Shown: positions 35,530 to 47,372, numbered from the stretch's first letter. The stretch: 64,000 nucleotides of DNA from Prosopocoilus inquinatus (GCA_036172665.1 CM069872.1:44006101-44070100); one strand, 5' to 3'. The notes: generated by a model not told the origin, from the sequence alone. Translations and numbers: made by a program.

Positions 35530-35775
35530 TCCACGCTTCATCTTCTTAGGTATTCTTCCTGCCTTCCTTCAAGCTTTGTAGATGTTCCAACCACTCTAAT
35601 CTCTTCGCTCTAATTACCTTACCTGATTAACTTCATCTAATAATATTTCCTATATGTACTTGCATGTCTTCATTAGTTACTCTGTCGTATCTATCATTCG
35701 TCTTTTTCCACCCAATATTCTTCTCATTATCGTTCGTTTTCCATGAAGTGTTTCGCTGTACTTCGAATATAAAAA
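35530..35775 (-). pseudogene. non-LTR retrotransposon RT C-terminal relic
   Basis: Minus-strand frames include a degraded ILGGKKTNDRYDRVTNEDMQ ('RI.GP...RRTNEEL') region and KVIRAKRLEWLEHLQSLKEG (the 'VIKAQRLRWLGHVQRM.EG' region). It is similar in kind to the relics at 4.1-5.5 kb. Multiple frameshifts. Confidence 0.58.
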
Positions 35776-36920
35776 ATACTCCAACACTCATTTTTTTCTG
35801 GAATCTACGTAAATATGTGTATACAGATTGTACGTTTTTAACTTAAACATACCGATTCTATGCATGATTGTGCGATGCGGAAGCTATCACTCACTTAAAT
35901 ATTTCACAGCATATGCGATAACTATAATTGTTTTCGAACTTTTCTAACATGTGACATGGTTTCTTATTACAGAAAATCAAAATTGAGAAAAGACATATTA
36001 GTCTGAATTCCGTGCTCGGTCGTGCAAGGAATTTACACTTTTCCATATCTGCTATCGCCGTACAATTTAATTTATTTAAAGTCTTTTCTCTGATACCCAT
36101 AAAACTAGTTACATAACGACCAGGTATTTAAAAATGTAACAAAGGAATGCAATGGTTTCGTGCGGCTCTTAACTCATTAGTTAAACATTTGCAGCGACTC
36201 CTTCAACCACGGCGGACACAATTTGTCGCTGCAATTTAAATATCTAAAATATTCACCGCCGCCGTCAAATTTATCGGCCTTAATGACATTAAAAAAAAAA
36301 AAACTCTTTTTATATTTTAGAATGTTTGCCCGAATGCCTTACCGGAACAGAGGATGGTATCGCCGCCGTTATTAATCGATTATGATCAGACGCTGAAAAT
36401 CTGATATTTGTCCGGATTCAACCGCGGCGACATTTACATAATTCGTACATTAGTTTTTTTTTTGTTGCGCCGCCGCGCAGGAAACATATTTCATTTTAAA
36501 ATTCATTAGCTTGTTTTCGTAATAAGAAATGCATTAATTTATCAAGTTTACAGTTATACAAGTGTTTCGTTCCGATAGATTACCACGACACAATTAGCTT
36601 GGGCGACATCGAAAACGCATTACAATGAACGCTGTTATGAAATGTGCCTGTCTCGATCGAGAATATTTTAATCAGCTCCTTAAAGGATATTATTTTAAGA
36701 AAAGTTTAGAACAGTTTCCACTATTTGTTGACTAATTGTATCAAATTTGCTAAAATCTTCGACTAACGAGGCCTTTAAATTCAAAGCATGTTAATACTAA
36801 TCAATAATCTGTTTTGTAACTGAAATACATATAAAAATAAATTCGTGTAGCAAATAAACTCAATTTCCGTACCCAATTTAATCCTAATTAAAGTCAAAAA
36901 GAGGAATATTTCATTTTACA
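35776..36920. other. noncoding stretch with a GC-richer island
   Basis: A GC-richer island with GCCGCCG words lies at 36150-36480. No gene recognised. Confidence 0.4.
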
Positions 36921-37158
36921 GCACTGATCATGGTGAACGATATATTAGGTGACGCTACAAGAGCACTTGGCTGTGTGTCGTTATGTGCATGAAAGGGCGA
37001 GATCAGTTTCGAGAGCGACAGCTGTAAGAGGCGTTCAAACATCAATGCGCGAGGGTTTAATACTTCAGCATGAGATTACTTTAAAATATTTCTCGCAGTT
37101 GCGAGCACATTCCGACCGCCCGCGCTACTACCTATTGATTTTTTACCGTGGCACTGGT
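36921..37158 (+). mobile_element. P-like/hAT-like MITE, copy 1 of 3
   Basis: The element occupies 36929-37150 (222 bp). The left end is CATGGTGAACGATATATTAG and the right end TATTGATTTTTTACCGTG. Flanking 8-mers GCACTGAT (36921-36928) and GCACTGGT (37151-37158) match at 7 of 8 positions, giving an 8-bp target duplication. The two other copies define the family. No transposase. Confidence 0.88.
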
Positions 37159-39944
37159 TAAATGAATGTTTATTATTAATCTAATCTAATAACGCGGCAT
37201 TTCTGAGAGAATTCGTTAAGATTGACCATTATGCAACTTTTCTTTATAAAAATAAAAACTGCACCGCATTCTATTTCTGTTTATTTACCGAAAATTTTAG
37301 AGAGCCGGTCTACTAAATCTAGGTTGCCACCTGTCTTGAATTCACCAGGATAGTTCCGGATTTAAATAAATCGTCCTGCATTCCGTTCTTACAAACGTCG
37401 AGAAAATGTCCACTTTTTTCCGCTTTCTGACCAAACATCTAATTTATATTGTAACCCTGACATAAAATTGACATTCCACGTAACAACGTGACAGCATGAA
37501 ATACTAGTATTACTAATTACAATAGTTTCAAAGCATAGTTTCTCGAATTACAAAATTTCCAAGCAGCTATCCTAAAGGAAAAGAAAGAAACTTAATTTAT
37601 TAACAAAACATTCATTTTTAATCTCCCTTTGTAGTTACAGTTTGATTACTCACGAGCTTTTCAACTGCCTTTTCTAATTCAAGTCACAACCACAAACAAA
37701 TTGAAACCGACAAACATAATAAAGTGTTGATTTAAACATGATGCGATTATCTTTTAAATTGCACATTAAGTTGTTTGGATTCGCAGTAATAGATTGTAAG
37801 GAAAAACGCTCGCGCGATGTTGTAAACAAGTAATTGTAGATGTTGACTTTAATAAAAAAAAAACTCAACTTTCAACTTTATTCCGGCTCACCACGCAATA
37901 TAAGCTTGTTCATTGAAATTGCTTTCTGTGCGTTGTCAGTATGCAAATTTTAATTTTATCGGACAAGTACAATAATAATAATAGGAATCACAAAACTCGT
38001 CAAGCACGTGCAGTATTGAATTAAATAATAAATTTCAAGTACTTTTGCAGAAGCTTACTTGTTATCCGATTACAACGTGTGTTCTTTAAAACCGCTTTTA
38101 AGACTTTTTGGTCTTAGTTGTAAGCCATGTTCATTCATTAGAAGTCGTCATCGTCCCAGCATTAACATTAATCTACCTTTTTAACGATTCAAGTTTTCTA
38201 ATACCATTTGACACGCGCGTTTGTAATTGTCCATGCTTTATACTGATTTACCGTCATTAAATGCAGGCGAGAAGAAACCGGAGTCTAACATCACGGAATT
38301 CCATCCCGATTTACACGGAACAAGCCGTTTTCAAATGTGTACTTGACGTCAAAATTATTGATTGCTGCAGGTTTTTGCGTCAAGGCCTGGTTGCGACAGA
38401 AAGCGCACATAATGTGTTCAATGTTAATGTGAAACGCGAACGGGTATTCAAACGAAAAGAATAAAAGAAAGGTAATGTATCTATGACAGACCAGAAACAC
38501 GACGACAAAAAGGCTTTCTTTTTATTGCTGGTTGTTTATTAGAAACGCCTTGAAACGTGTGTGAAAGGATGTTCGAAGTTTATGCAGCACACCGCTCATA
38601 CTACATCAAATATGTTTAAGTTTTTCACACTTATTGTCTTCTGAAGGGTTCAATATTCTCAACGTAATTAAAAATTAAACACATACTCAAAATACATGTA
38701 TAAATCATAAGATTATTTCCAACAAACGAAATTAACATAACTTTTCAGCAAAACATTTACTTCATTTCAACAGTTACACATGAACTACGTAATCTTTTAT
38801 CTCACAATAAAGATCGTACTTTGATAAGACTTCATAAATGTTTCTAAAACCAGTTCAACTAAAAGTAAAAGTCGAACAAGTTGTTTTTAACTTCCAAAGT
38901 CAACATTTTTAAAATTATTTCAATATTTGTTAATAATATATCCACCTTCTTTTCGCGTCGATGATTCTTTGGTGTAAAAGTCTTGTTGAAAGTGATTTTA
39001 GCAAACTGTAATTAAAACTGCGACTAAAGAAAATAAATCAGGCGTGCGGTGTTATGGTATTTGTATCAATACTTCGGAATAGAACCGACACACTTTACAT
39101 TAAGCATTACGTAATCGACCAGAATATGAATCGAATGATAAAAAGAGCGAATCTGGATTCAGTAATCAAATTCATTAATTGAGAGCCAAGGACTTCGTCC
39201 ATGTCTACACATTTCTCGATCTAAAAAACTATAATTAATCTGTGTAGATAACAACAACTATTATACCACTTTAAAATGGGAAAGAAATATTGCCACAATT
39301 TTAATATACCCATAAAAAGAAAATGTTGATCGTGTCACGCACATAAACGATAAGGAGGAATTTTTGGAAATTAAATCCTCGGCTTGAATGAATAAAGTTG
39401 TTTTATAAATGCGAATGTATTAGAATAAGCGAGCTAACAAGCTCTAAAAATGTTAGAAAACCCTGTAAATTATCACCAAGTTATTTTCAACTTTGTGCAA
39501 AAGATGACGTATTTATTCGTCAAGAATCACATGTCACGTTCGTTAAGAATTTACATCAGCAATTACTAAGGAGCCACGAAGAATGTTACGCAACATGATT
39601 TCCTCTGAAGCACCGGTTTATTAAAAAAATTAAAACGACAAGAGTATTAATATCTACTTATAAACTGGACAGCTCGAAAGTTCTTGAGGATTTATCAATC
39701 CTTCTTCCTTATTGATTACTGATTAATTATTAACGTAATCACAACGACAAAATAAGCAATCATCCATTTTAGGTCCCGTCTTTTAACTTCCTTATAATGC
39801 CTTATAGCATCGTAAATACAATAGGTGTTTTATGAGGCAGATAAATTTAAAAGGAGGCAAAAGAATCGGCCCTAATTCTTTTGAACCTGAAGAAAGAAAT
39901 TAAGGAATGCTGTTCCTTTTTTTTCAAAGCAAGCCAGTTGTTAT
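37159..39944. other. AT-rich noncoding stretch
   Basis: Short frames only. A fragment at 37320-37470 has GTTGCCACC and ACCCTGAC words that may be eroded hAT-type ends, but this is weak. Otherwise nothing recognised. Confidence 0.4.
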
Positions 39945-40121
39945 CAATAGAAAATTGATAATTGAAGTTTGTTCTTGTCCGATGAAAATTGTAAGTACCA
40001 AGTTTTTTTAAATCTCGAACCGGACAGAAATCTATAACGAAACGTTGAGTCTTTTCCCTTCATATTTCTGTCCGGTTCGAGATTTAAAAAAAAAACTTGG
40101 TACTTACAATAGAAAATTGAT
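39945..40121. mobile_element. hairpin insertion flanked by a 15-bp direct repeat
   Basis: The 15-mer CAATAGAAAATTGAT occurs at 39945-39959 and 40107-40121. Between the copies, after 28 unique bases, is a hairpin with arms of about 45 bases (ATTGTAAGTACCAAG, a T-run, AAATCTCGAACCGGACAGAA and its inverse). The loop of about 32 bases contains AACGAAACGTT. The layout (direct repeat, short unique segment, palindrome abutting the second repeat) is the same as at 18.3 kb. Confidence 0.75.
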
Positions 40122-40152
40122 TCAACAAATGAAATGAGACTAAAGAAGATTA

Positions 40153-40399
40153 CGTGAAACCACGGTGAACGATATATTAGGTGATACCACAAGAGCATTC
40201 AGCAATGTGTTGATATATGGACGAAAGCGCGAGATCAATTGTGAGAGCGACACCTGAAAGAGGGGTTCAATTATAAATGCGCGAGAGAGAACGGTGTTTA
40301 ATCCTTCAACATGAGATAGCAATAAAATATTTCTGGCAATTGCGTGCATATTCCGAACGCTCGCGCTACTACCTATTGATTCTTTACTGTGCGTGAAAC
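40153..40399 (+). mobile_element. P-like/hAT-like MITE, copy 2 of 3
   Basis: The element occupies 40161-40391 (231 bp), with left end CACGGTGAACGATATATTAG and right end TATTGATTCTTTACTGTG. A perfect 8-bp target duplication CGTGAAAC flanks it (40153-40160 and 40392-40399). The reverse complement of the right end, CACAGTAAAGAATCAATAGG, is an imperfect match to the left end. Confidence 0.92.
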
Positions 40400-42100
40400 A
40401 AAGCTGAAGAGATAACATTCCTCTTCTTTAAACGAATGTTTATTTCTTGCCATCCTCTTCACCTTGATTTAGATTCGTATTTACTAAACTGAACTTATAA
40501 ACTCATACTTTGGGAATACTTTCAGAATCTAAGTATTGTTGGATGCTTTCGGTAAAGCAAGACATTTTAAAAGGTACAAATCCTTCCACACTTTAATTTT
40601 TTTATTATAGATCTGTTTGAAATGATGATCATCCCTAATGAAAGCCTCTTCTCGGTAATTCAAGTCAAGTAGCTGGATGGCCGTTAAAGTGCCGCCGTAA
40701 ATAACCTCAATTAAAGGGTTTTGATCACGACAGGTTTCGATCAACACCTCGACATGTTACGTATGCAAATTTAATTATACCGCCGTTTCTTTTTCTTTCC
40801 TCAATACCGCAACAAGAAATCTTTGCCGCATTTCTTTCTCCGAAGGAAGTTTAATTTCTATGGGAACGGTTTTCGTATTGCGCAAAACCGTCTTGATTAC
40901 TTCATCAAAATCCGAAAAAGAAATTTCCGTAATTACCGCCGGAATACAAGAGTTTTATAATATTGTAAACTACCTATTAAGCCCGGAATTGTTGGCGTGC
41001 GTGTGTGGTCTGCGCCGGGACTCCGGTAATTAAAATGTATTTTGAATGCGCCGGGCGTTCGGGGCCCATAAATTTCTGTGTATAATTTAACAATAAACAC
41101 GTAATCTCGAAATCTTTTACGCGTTCCTAATTACGTTGATGATAATTCGTCGGCGAATGCTGCGTGCGGGCGTAGGCGTCTGGACGAGAAATGCCGGAAA
41201 CGAAGAGGTGGCGGGTATTAGCAAAACATCCTAAAACCGAGCGAGCTTTTTTATGTTACCTCGCACGTAAGTAATTTCTTGGTTTATTTAAAATATAAAA
41301 TGATTTTTCAAAGTGACGCCGCCGCACCGCTAACGGGAAAACGAAAACTTTGCGAAATGAATCATAGAGCCTACAAACTTGAAGCACTTTTATAAATTAT
41401 TCCTGCGAATAAGTAGAAAACAAATTAGTTTTAAATTTACATATTGTCGACTCAATATACTTATTTCAGAATTAGTGGCCCTGACGTGTATGTACATATT
41501 TAAAAAAGACGTTAATACATCACGTCTACCATAATATTTCAAAAGAAATGTGACAAGCGTAACCCGTTCATCAAGTTTCGAACAATTTAGTCAATGTGCG
41601 ACTAAATTTATAGCACTCGCATTAGTAACAGTTGTTTCTTGTAACAATTAAAACAGATTGTATGCCTATGCACTGTACTGTAAAGTTAAGAAAGAAATTT
41701 TGTTTTAATTAAAACAATTTCTGAGGCAATCCTCATGTTTAACAAATGCGAGAGTCGTTTTAATAATTCAGACAAATTTGTGTTGATCTCCCTAATGAGA
41801 TCAAAGCTGACAAATTTCACCCTTCAATTATCAAAACGTAAAAATGCATAGTAAGAAATTTTTATCGTAATTATATATTAACCACAATCTACGGTGATTC
41901 GTTACTGTAGACCGGGGATTTCCAACCTTTTTTAGGTGAGGCGCAAACCAGAGCGAAAACGCGCATGGTGGCGGATTGTATGTTCTTATGGCCGTACCAC
42001 CACCATACCGTTTCCCCTTTGGTTTGCATATCGCTTTAAGTGTCGACCCTTACAGGAAAACAAAAATTTCCATCGACCTCCTTTCCAACTTAATTATTAC
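40400..42100. other. noncoding stretch with a GC-richer island
   Basis: The interval 40760-41340 is GC-richer, with CGCCGG and GCGCCGGG words, and has no gene. Near 41913 the words GGGGATTTCCAACCTTTTTT resemble the terminus of a hAT-type element, but the other end was not found. Confidence 0.4.
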
Positions 42101-42103
42101 TGA

Positions 42104-42232
42104 GGCCCAAGTTCTTCAACTCTTGATAAATTTATGTGCCAGTTAATATCCTTGGAAACTATTATCAATACAATGGTTTCCCAGGTTAATATCTGGCAGA
42201 TAAATTTATCCGGAGGTGAAGAAATCCGGCAT
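42104..42232. mobile_element. near-complete palindrome MITE
   Basis: The left arm TTCTTCAACTCTTGATAAAT...GCCAGTTAATATC.TTGGAAAC and the right arm, reverse-complemented TTCTTCACCTCCGGATAAAT...GCCAGATATTAACCTGGGAAAC, match over about 60 bases, with a short loop around 42165. No coding capacity. Confidence 0.8.
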
Positions 42233-42950
42233 TAAACAGTTTGTGTATACTTACTGGTAGAGTTAAATTTAAATTGTGCTCAAATGAAGGGGCAATTTGT
42301 GAATGTCTTTTTAATTTACATAAAAAATTTAAAAAAATATTTGATTTTTTTATTCCCTAATTAAAAAATCAAAGGGGCATCAAAACAACTTATTGTTAAT
42401 AATTTCAAGATAATTATGGTTGACGTTTCGAATTTTGAAGTCAGATGGTTGCTCGATAGAATTGACAACTGCGATACTTAACTGATATCCATCGACTCCC
42501 TAAAAAACTAATGGAGGTCAGAGGATCGATGAATCTTTAGGAATTTATCGACACCTCAGCCTATTCCTACAGTTTCGTCAATCTACCTCTTTCAAGACTT
42601 ATCGATCCCATTGGGAATAAACCCCTGCTGTAAATGAAACGTTAAATGCACCACTACACCCTTGAGCAGAAGCAAAAAATTGAACAGTGAGTGGTGAATG
42701 TACAGTTTTCTAGGCTCAGAAGGTGAACAAAATTCCAGTATTTCTGGAATTCACAAATGTTATTGCATTAACATTCAAGAGGGGAAGTATAATAACAGGA
42801 GCGTCTTACATGTACATCTTTATTGGATATTGGAAAAAGGTGCCAAAAGTCGCATAAAAAAATTGTTGAAAAAAGTGGTATCTTGTTAGATCTTGCATCT
42901 GTTAGAGACTACCTTGAAAAATAAAAAGTTTTTCGACAAAAAAAAGATCT
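42233..42950. other. noncoding stretch
   Basis: Short frames. The 63-codon plus frame at 42698-42889 precedes the MADF-like frame in nearby sequence and may belong to the same decayed gene, but has no recognisable domain itself. Confidence 0.35.
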
Positions 42951-42954
42951 GTGT

Positions 42955-43117
42955 CCCAAAGTCTGTAATGTCGATGCCTTTGACCGCTTTCGATGAATTA
43001 TATTTAAATATTGAAATTATGCAAAAACACAAAACTCTCTGGGATTTATCTGATCCATCATACCAATTAGGGGTTACAGTTGGAGTACATTTTACCTGCC
43101 GTAGACGAGGCAATTAG
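42955..43117 (+). pseudogene. MADF-domain-like fragment
   Basis: The plus-strand frame ending at 43117 contains LNIEIMQKHKTLWDLSDPSY, matching the start of MADF domains ('LI..V...P.LWD.S...Y'), a DNA-binding Myb-related fold found in insect regulators and in some DNA transposon proteins. The later conserved Trp helix is not in this frame; the +1 frame reads NRGYSWSTF, suggesting a frameshift. The fragment is short, about 74 codons in total. Whether it derives from a host gene or a transposon cannot be told. Confidence 0.4.
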
Positions 43118-43224
43118 ATTCCAAGACTTTTGGAACACACGTGACATTTAATTTTAACTTTTTACTATAAATTATCAAACGATCTTCATACGTTCATTTA
43201 ATGCACCTTTCCACGAGGGCAGTA

Positions 43225-43412
43225 AACAGGCCAGCAGCTGGAGTCGTATGACTGGACTCCAGTAGTTGGCCTTGCTAGTCCAGTGAATTTCTATTGCAAC
43301 GTGGCCAATTCACTGGAGCCAGTCAGACAGTAGTCCATTCGGGCGGCAACAATGGATGAACCAGTCACTGGAGTCCAGTCATAGGACTGCAACTACTGAC
43401 ATGTTTACTATA
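43225..43412. repeat. complex foldback of ACTGGA.TCCAGT words
   Basis: TATGACTGGACTCCAGT near 43246 and its inverse ACTGGAGTCCAGTCATA near 43376, plus TAGTCCAGTGAATT (about 43277) and AATTCACTGGA (about 43306), form nested inverted pairs over about 190 bases. It is probably a MITE, but the ends and target duplication are not resolved. Confidence 0.6.
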
Positions 43413-43440
43413 TGGCTTCCGGAGATCCGCGTTGATTTCT

Positions 43441-43930
43441 TCTATTGCCAACGTTTCATCTTCCATTCAAAATAATTCTCCAGGACTGCTGCTGACAGCA
43501 GCTTCCTTAAGAATTCTTCAGCAGTATCTCTGAAAAAGTCTTTTGCAATAAAGACGAAACATCAGCAGTAGAAAAATGTAGTCCTCCGGAAACGTAAGAA
43601 GATGAATGAGGGCCGCGGAAGCCCTCAAGAATATATCAGTCACGTTTTAATCTAATCCAGCAATATGCTAATTAAAGACACATTAAAGAAAGTCTTTCAG
43701 TTTAACAGGCCGCAAGCAACTACTTTCTTAATGTCAGACAAAACACAGAAGTTTTGGAAAACTCAAAGTCGAAATTGCCAGATCTTCCCCAGGGAATCAA
43801 TCCTAAAATAATGGTTATTTTAATTAACCCACTCAAAAAGTAGTTTCACTTGAAAGAACAAATGAGATACAATTTAGGCTCTTCTTTTATTTTGACTTGA
43901 AAGTAGGGTTCCAAGAGGTATTGTTGTTTT
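43441..43930. repeat. about 480-bp tandem repeat, copy 1, with inverted hammerhead-like pair
   Basis: Direct neighbour of copy 2; shared words include GGCCGCAAGCAACTA (43708 and 44186, 478 apart) and AAATTGCCAGAT.TTCCCCAG. Inside (43445-43575), a minus-strand module (CTGAAGAATTCTT...GATGAAACGTTGGCAATAG) and a plus-strand module (CTGAAAAAGTCTTTTGCAAT, AAAGAC, GAAACATCAGCAGTAG) are inverted copies joined at CTGCTGCTGACAGCAG. Plus helix II is GTCTTT/AAAGAC and GAAA is at 43556-43559. The CTGANGA box is mutated (CTGAAAA), so the motif is probably dead. Confidence 0.7.
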
Positions 43931-44405
43931 TTGCTATTGTCGACGTTTTATCTTCCTTATAAAAGAATTCTTCGGCACTGCTGCAGACAGCAGCGACTCT
44001 AGAGAAGTCTTTTATAATAAAGACGAAACATCGGCAGTAGAAGAATCAATGTGGTTCTCCATCAGCCTAAAAAGATGAACAAGGACTGCAAAGCCTTCGA
44101 GAATATTTCAGTAAAATTTTAATTTAATCCAACAACGTGCATACACAACTAAAGGTACATTAAAGAAATGTTTTTCAGTTTTAAAGGCCGCAAGCAACTA
44201 TTTTTTTTAACGTCAGACAAAACAGAAAGTTTTGGAGAACTCAAAATCGAAATTGCCAGATTTTTCCCCAGGGAATCCTAAAATAAAGGTTGCTTTAATT
44301 ATCCGACTCTAAAAGTGGTTTCATTGCAAGAACAATTGAGGTGTAATTTAGTCTCTTCTTTAATTTTTAATTGAAAGTAGTGTTGCAAAAGATATTGTTC
44401 CCATG
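43931..44405. repeat. about 480-bp tandem repeat, copy 2, with inverted hammerhead-like pair
   Basis: Diverged copy of 43441-43930. The plus module keeps GTCTTTTATAATAAAGAC and GAAACATCGGCAGTAG (GAAA at 44025-44028), but the core reads CTAGAGA. The minus module keeps CCGAAGAATTCTTTTATAAG and an AAAACGTCGACAATAG end. The tail after the hammerhead pair (44100-44400) is the same unknown sequence as in copy 1. The divergence indicates an old duplication. Confidence 0.7.
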
Positions 44406-46623
44406 AAAGAGAAATAGTAGTATAAACATTGCTTCCAGTAACTATCATCATCATCTCCTTTAAACATATTCTGAAGAAATGCAACTTTTTGACTTAATGA
44501 TTTGAAATCAAAATAATGTGTAATAACCAAAGTTAGGAACACTCCAGGCGGATAGGGGCGTCCTATAATATAAGAATTTTATAAAATCTGTTTCTATTGA
44601 AATACTGCCATTTGTTTAAACTGTAAAATATTTGCATTTGTTTTTTTTATATTTCTCAATTATTATAAGCGCAAGTAATACAAATTAATTTGGCGTAAAG
44701 TTTATCAAATGAATAAAACTATTTTGTTTCCCATGCAATGCTCGTCAAATCTGTTTTAAAACCAATTTAACTTCTATGTTTTTGTAGATGCAAAAAAAGA
44801 AATTCTAAATTTCCTTTGATTACAGGTAGCCTTACTATTTTTGTTGAGTGCCGTACTAGAATTGTAAAATTAGGCAAACATTCGACCGGAAATGTGTATT
44901 TTATTACATTTAACGTGCGCGCTCAATTGCCGTATTTTCGCAAAAATCTCCAAATATCCAAAATGTTTTGGAGCATGGTAATAAATAAAATTCGGTCACG
45001 TTAACATATTTCTGAATTTAATTTTGCAATAGAAGTAGTAAATCCCTGCGGTAATTCAAATCTGATTAAAAAAATAAATATGTTTTATCCTTCCAAGAAG
45101 ATAAGAACAAATATCCGAGTACACATAAAGTAGCTGGCGTCTGCAATAAGGAAATGATGAATAATGTGGAGGAAGTAGACGGGATTCGCTTAAAACAAAC
45201 ATAAAAAAACATGTATAAATATCCCGGTTTTGTCATGAAATTCGCATTATCTCACGATGAAACAATTCCAAAAAACGCTAAACGCAAAGAAAATAATAAA
45301 TAAATGTCATTGTCGACGTCATTATAGTATCTAATTGATTCAATCTGTTCTATCTACTCAAATAGGTCAATCAGCGTCTGCGTCTATTTTCGATAGACAA
45401 AAGGAAGCAATGAACATCCGTAGTAGATTCGCCTCAATTTGTAACGATTTGTAACGAAATTCTTTCGCTATTTAAGAATGAAACAACAAAAACACAATAT
45501 TCGAAATATGTTAAAGGCAAAGAAAAATAAAGAGGCTCCTCCTTGAAGTTGTCGTCGTCATCATCGTAATTTGTACGATCTGTTTTGTCTATTAAATAGG
45601 TCTAGCAACGTATACATATATTCCCGAAAGTTCAAAGACATGCTTGTACCTGCAAGCCATTATGTCCGTCGTCGCCGCTACTGACATTGACTGAAGTCGG
45701 TCGACCCTGTTTTCTGTTTTTCAGCATCTGTTTACAAGGAACCGTACCAGAAATTTCGACTTCGTGCACCTCTAAGTATTCACCGGTTCTATTTCGTATC
45801 GAATAATTTGTCTCGATCGGGACGTAGCGCGTCGCGACGCGGCGCGCTCCATTAAACTATTGGCCGCCGGTCAAGGTTTGTTTCAATTTGTATTCTTAGA
45901 AAAATCTATCGGGCATGAATCGCTCAAAACTTTGCGCTCGTGTAATTAATTAATTAATTTCTCCCCCCTTCATAAACAAGAACACGAAGAAATTGCGAAC
46001 TATTTCCATCCGCGTTGCAGAATGTTGTTATTAATTAAATAAATTGTTACGATTTTATGGGATAGTATAATTTATACCTGCTGAGATATCTGCGGTGTAA
46101 ATTATGTGCGCCAACCTGAGAAAAACTTTATTGCGGCGATTAATTTGTTTAATAAGGTTTTTCTGAACAAGATAAATGAGACACCAACACTAGAAGCGGG
46201 CCACAGAAAAGGTGGGTCGAAACAGCTACAGACCTGAACTAATTAATTGCACTTTATTTCGGTATTTGACTCACACTTTTATCTTTGGAAAAAAGTAGTT
46301 TTTTTATCGAAAATTTGCTTAACTTAAGTATAACAAATACACAGTGATCGACAACAATGTATGATGTACCGCTCTATAATAATTTGTTATTACCCAGACG
46401 ACGTTGTGCATATTATTGATTTTTTTAATAGATTTTTGAATTAGTTTTTCAGCAACTATTAAAATAATTAAAAAAAATAAGAAATAACGAAGCTGTAGTA
46501 TTACAAGTTATAATGTAGTTATTTGTATAATGTTGTATCGTAAATTTATTCTTTCTTTAAGACTTTAGACATTTTTTTTATTGAGAAGTCTTTGATTGTC
46601 AAGATAACTAAGTTTAGTAATTG
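44406..46623. other. noncoding stretch with a GC-rich patch
   Basis: A CpG-rich patch (GCGCGTCGCGACGCGGCGCG at 45826-45845, with surroundings 45640-45870) stands out. No gene or element recognised. Confidence 0.4.
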
Positions 46624-46940
46624 TACAGGGTGTCCCAAACTTCTGGAATAGTACGAAAATGCCCTTTTACATATACTTTTTACAAAAAGAAAGTTGTGTA
46701 GGTTTTCATTCCACAGAATTTCAAATTATATTCAAATATACAGATTGTTCATTTCACAAGTTGCAAACCTTATTGTTTTTTAAATTTTTATTCTCCAATC
46801 AACCTTAGACTAAAATATTTCTGAATTTCTGGACGTTTACAATAATATTCAACATATTAAAAATCTGGTGACTAGCAAAAAAGTACAGTTCAATTCGCAT
46901 TTTGTAAAATTAGTCACTTTTTGCAATGGAATACTCTGTA
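46624..46940. mobile_element. TA-flanked MITE, CAGGGTGTCCC end (Tc1/mariner type)
   Basis: The left end TACAGGGTGTCCCAA and the reverse complement of the right end, TACAGAGTATTCCAT, are imperfect inverted repeats. Each is bounded by TA, the Tc1/mariner target dinucleotide. The ACAGGGTGTCCC terminus is common in insect genomes. About 315 bp, no transposase. Confidence 0.6.
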
Positions 46941-47129
46941 TGTTATAACGTAAATACATATATGGCTAGCCCTGTCCACAAGCTTTCCAACCATACAGTA
47001 TCTCACAATCTTAAGATTAAGCAGTCCATCTGATTTTAAAGTCTGTTTCAATGGAGACAGAAATGGGTTTTACTTCGGCCATTACGCCTTTAGGACATGA
47101 GCCGCTTTCAACATCACTGCAGTCACGTG

Positions 47130-47372
47130 AACATGGTCAATGTAATATACAAGACGTGGAAAAGTAGAAGAAAGAATAATAGAGTGGAAGTAAGATATTT
47201 CAAGGATGGACAACAAATGGCGAAGATGACACCAGACGGGAAAGCAGACGGCTCCAGGCCACCAGGAAGACTTCCAAAAAGATGACGAGATACTCGGTCA
47301 TCAATTTTACAAGAAAATAGGTTCTAGAAAAAAACTAGTTAAGACTTAATGCAGGATGAAGAAGAAGAAGAA
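47130..47372 (+). pseudogene. possible 3' tail of a non-LTR retrotransposon
   Basis: A plus frame contains DGSRPPGRLPKR, resembling the 'GRPP.RW.D' tail of RTE-like ORF2 proteins. Shifted frames continue HQFYKKIGSRKKLVKT, and the stretch ends in a GAA-rich simple repeat (about 47358-47372), like the microsatellite tails of such elements. The evidence is short and frameshifted. Confidence 0.38.

Noticed and set aside
36949..37161. Open frame within MITE copy 1
   Set aside because: It is not conserved in the other two copies, which have stops and indels. The sequence is explained as a non-coding MITE.
37320..37470. Possible hAT remnant with GTTGCCACC and ACCCTGAC ends
   Set aside because: The ends do not match as inverted repeats over more than a few bases and no target duplication is visible.
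42425..42470. Minus-strand CTGACTTC...TCGAAACGTC as another hammerhead
   Set aside because: The core reads CTGACTT rather than CTGANGA and helix II does not pair well. At best a very eroded relic.
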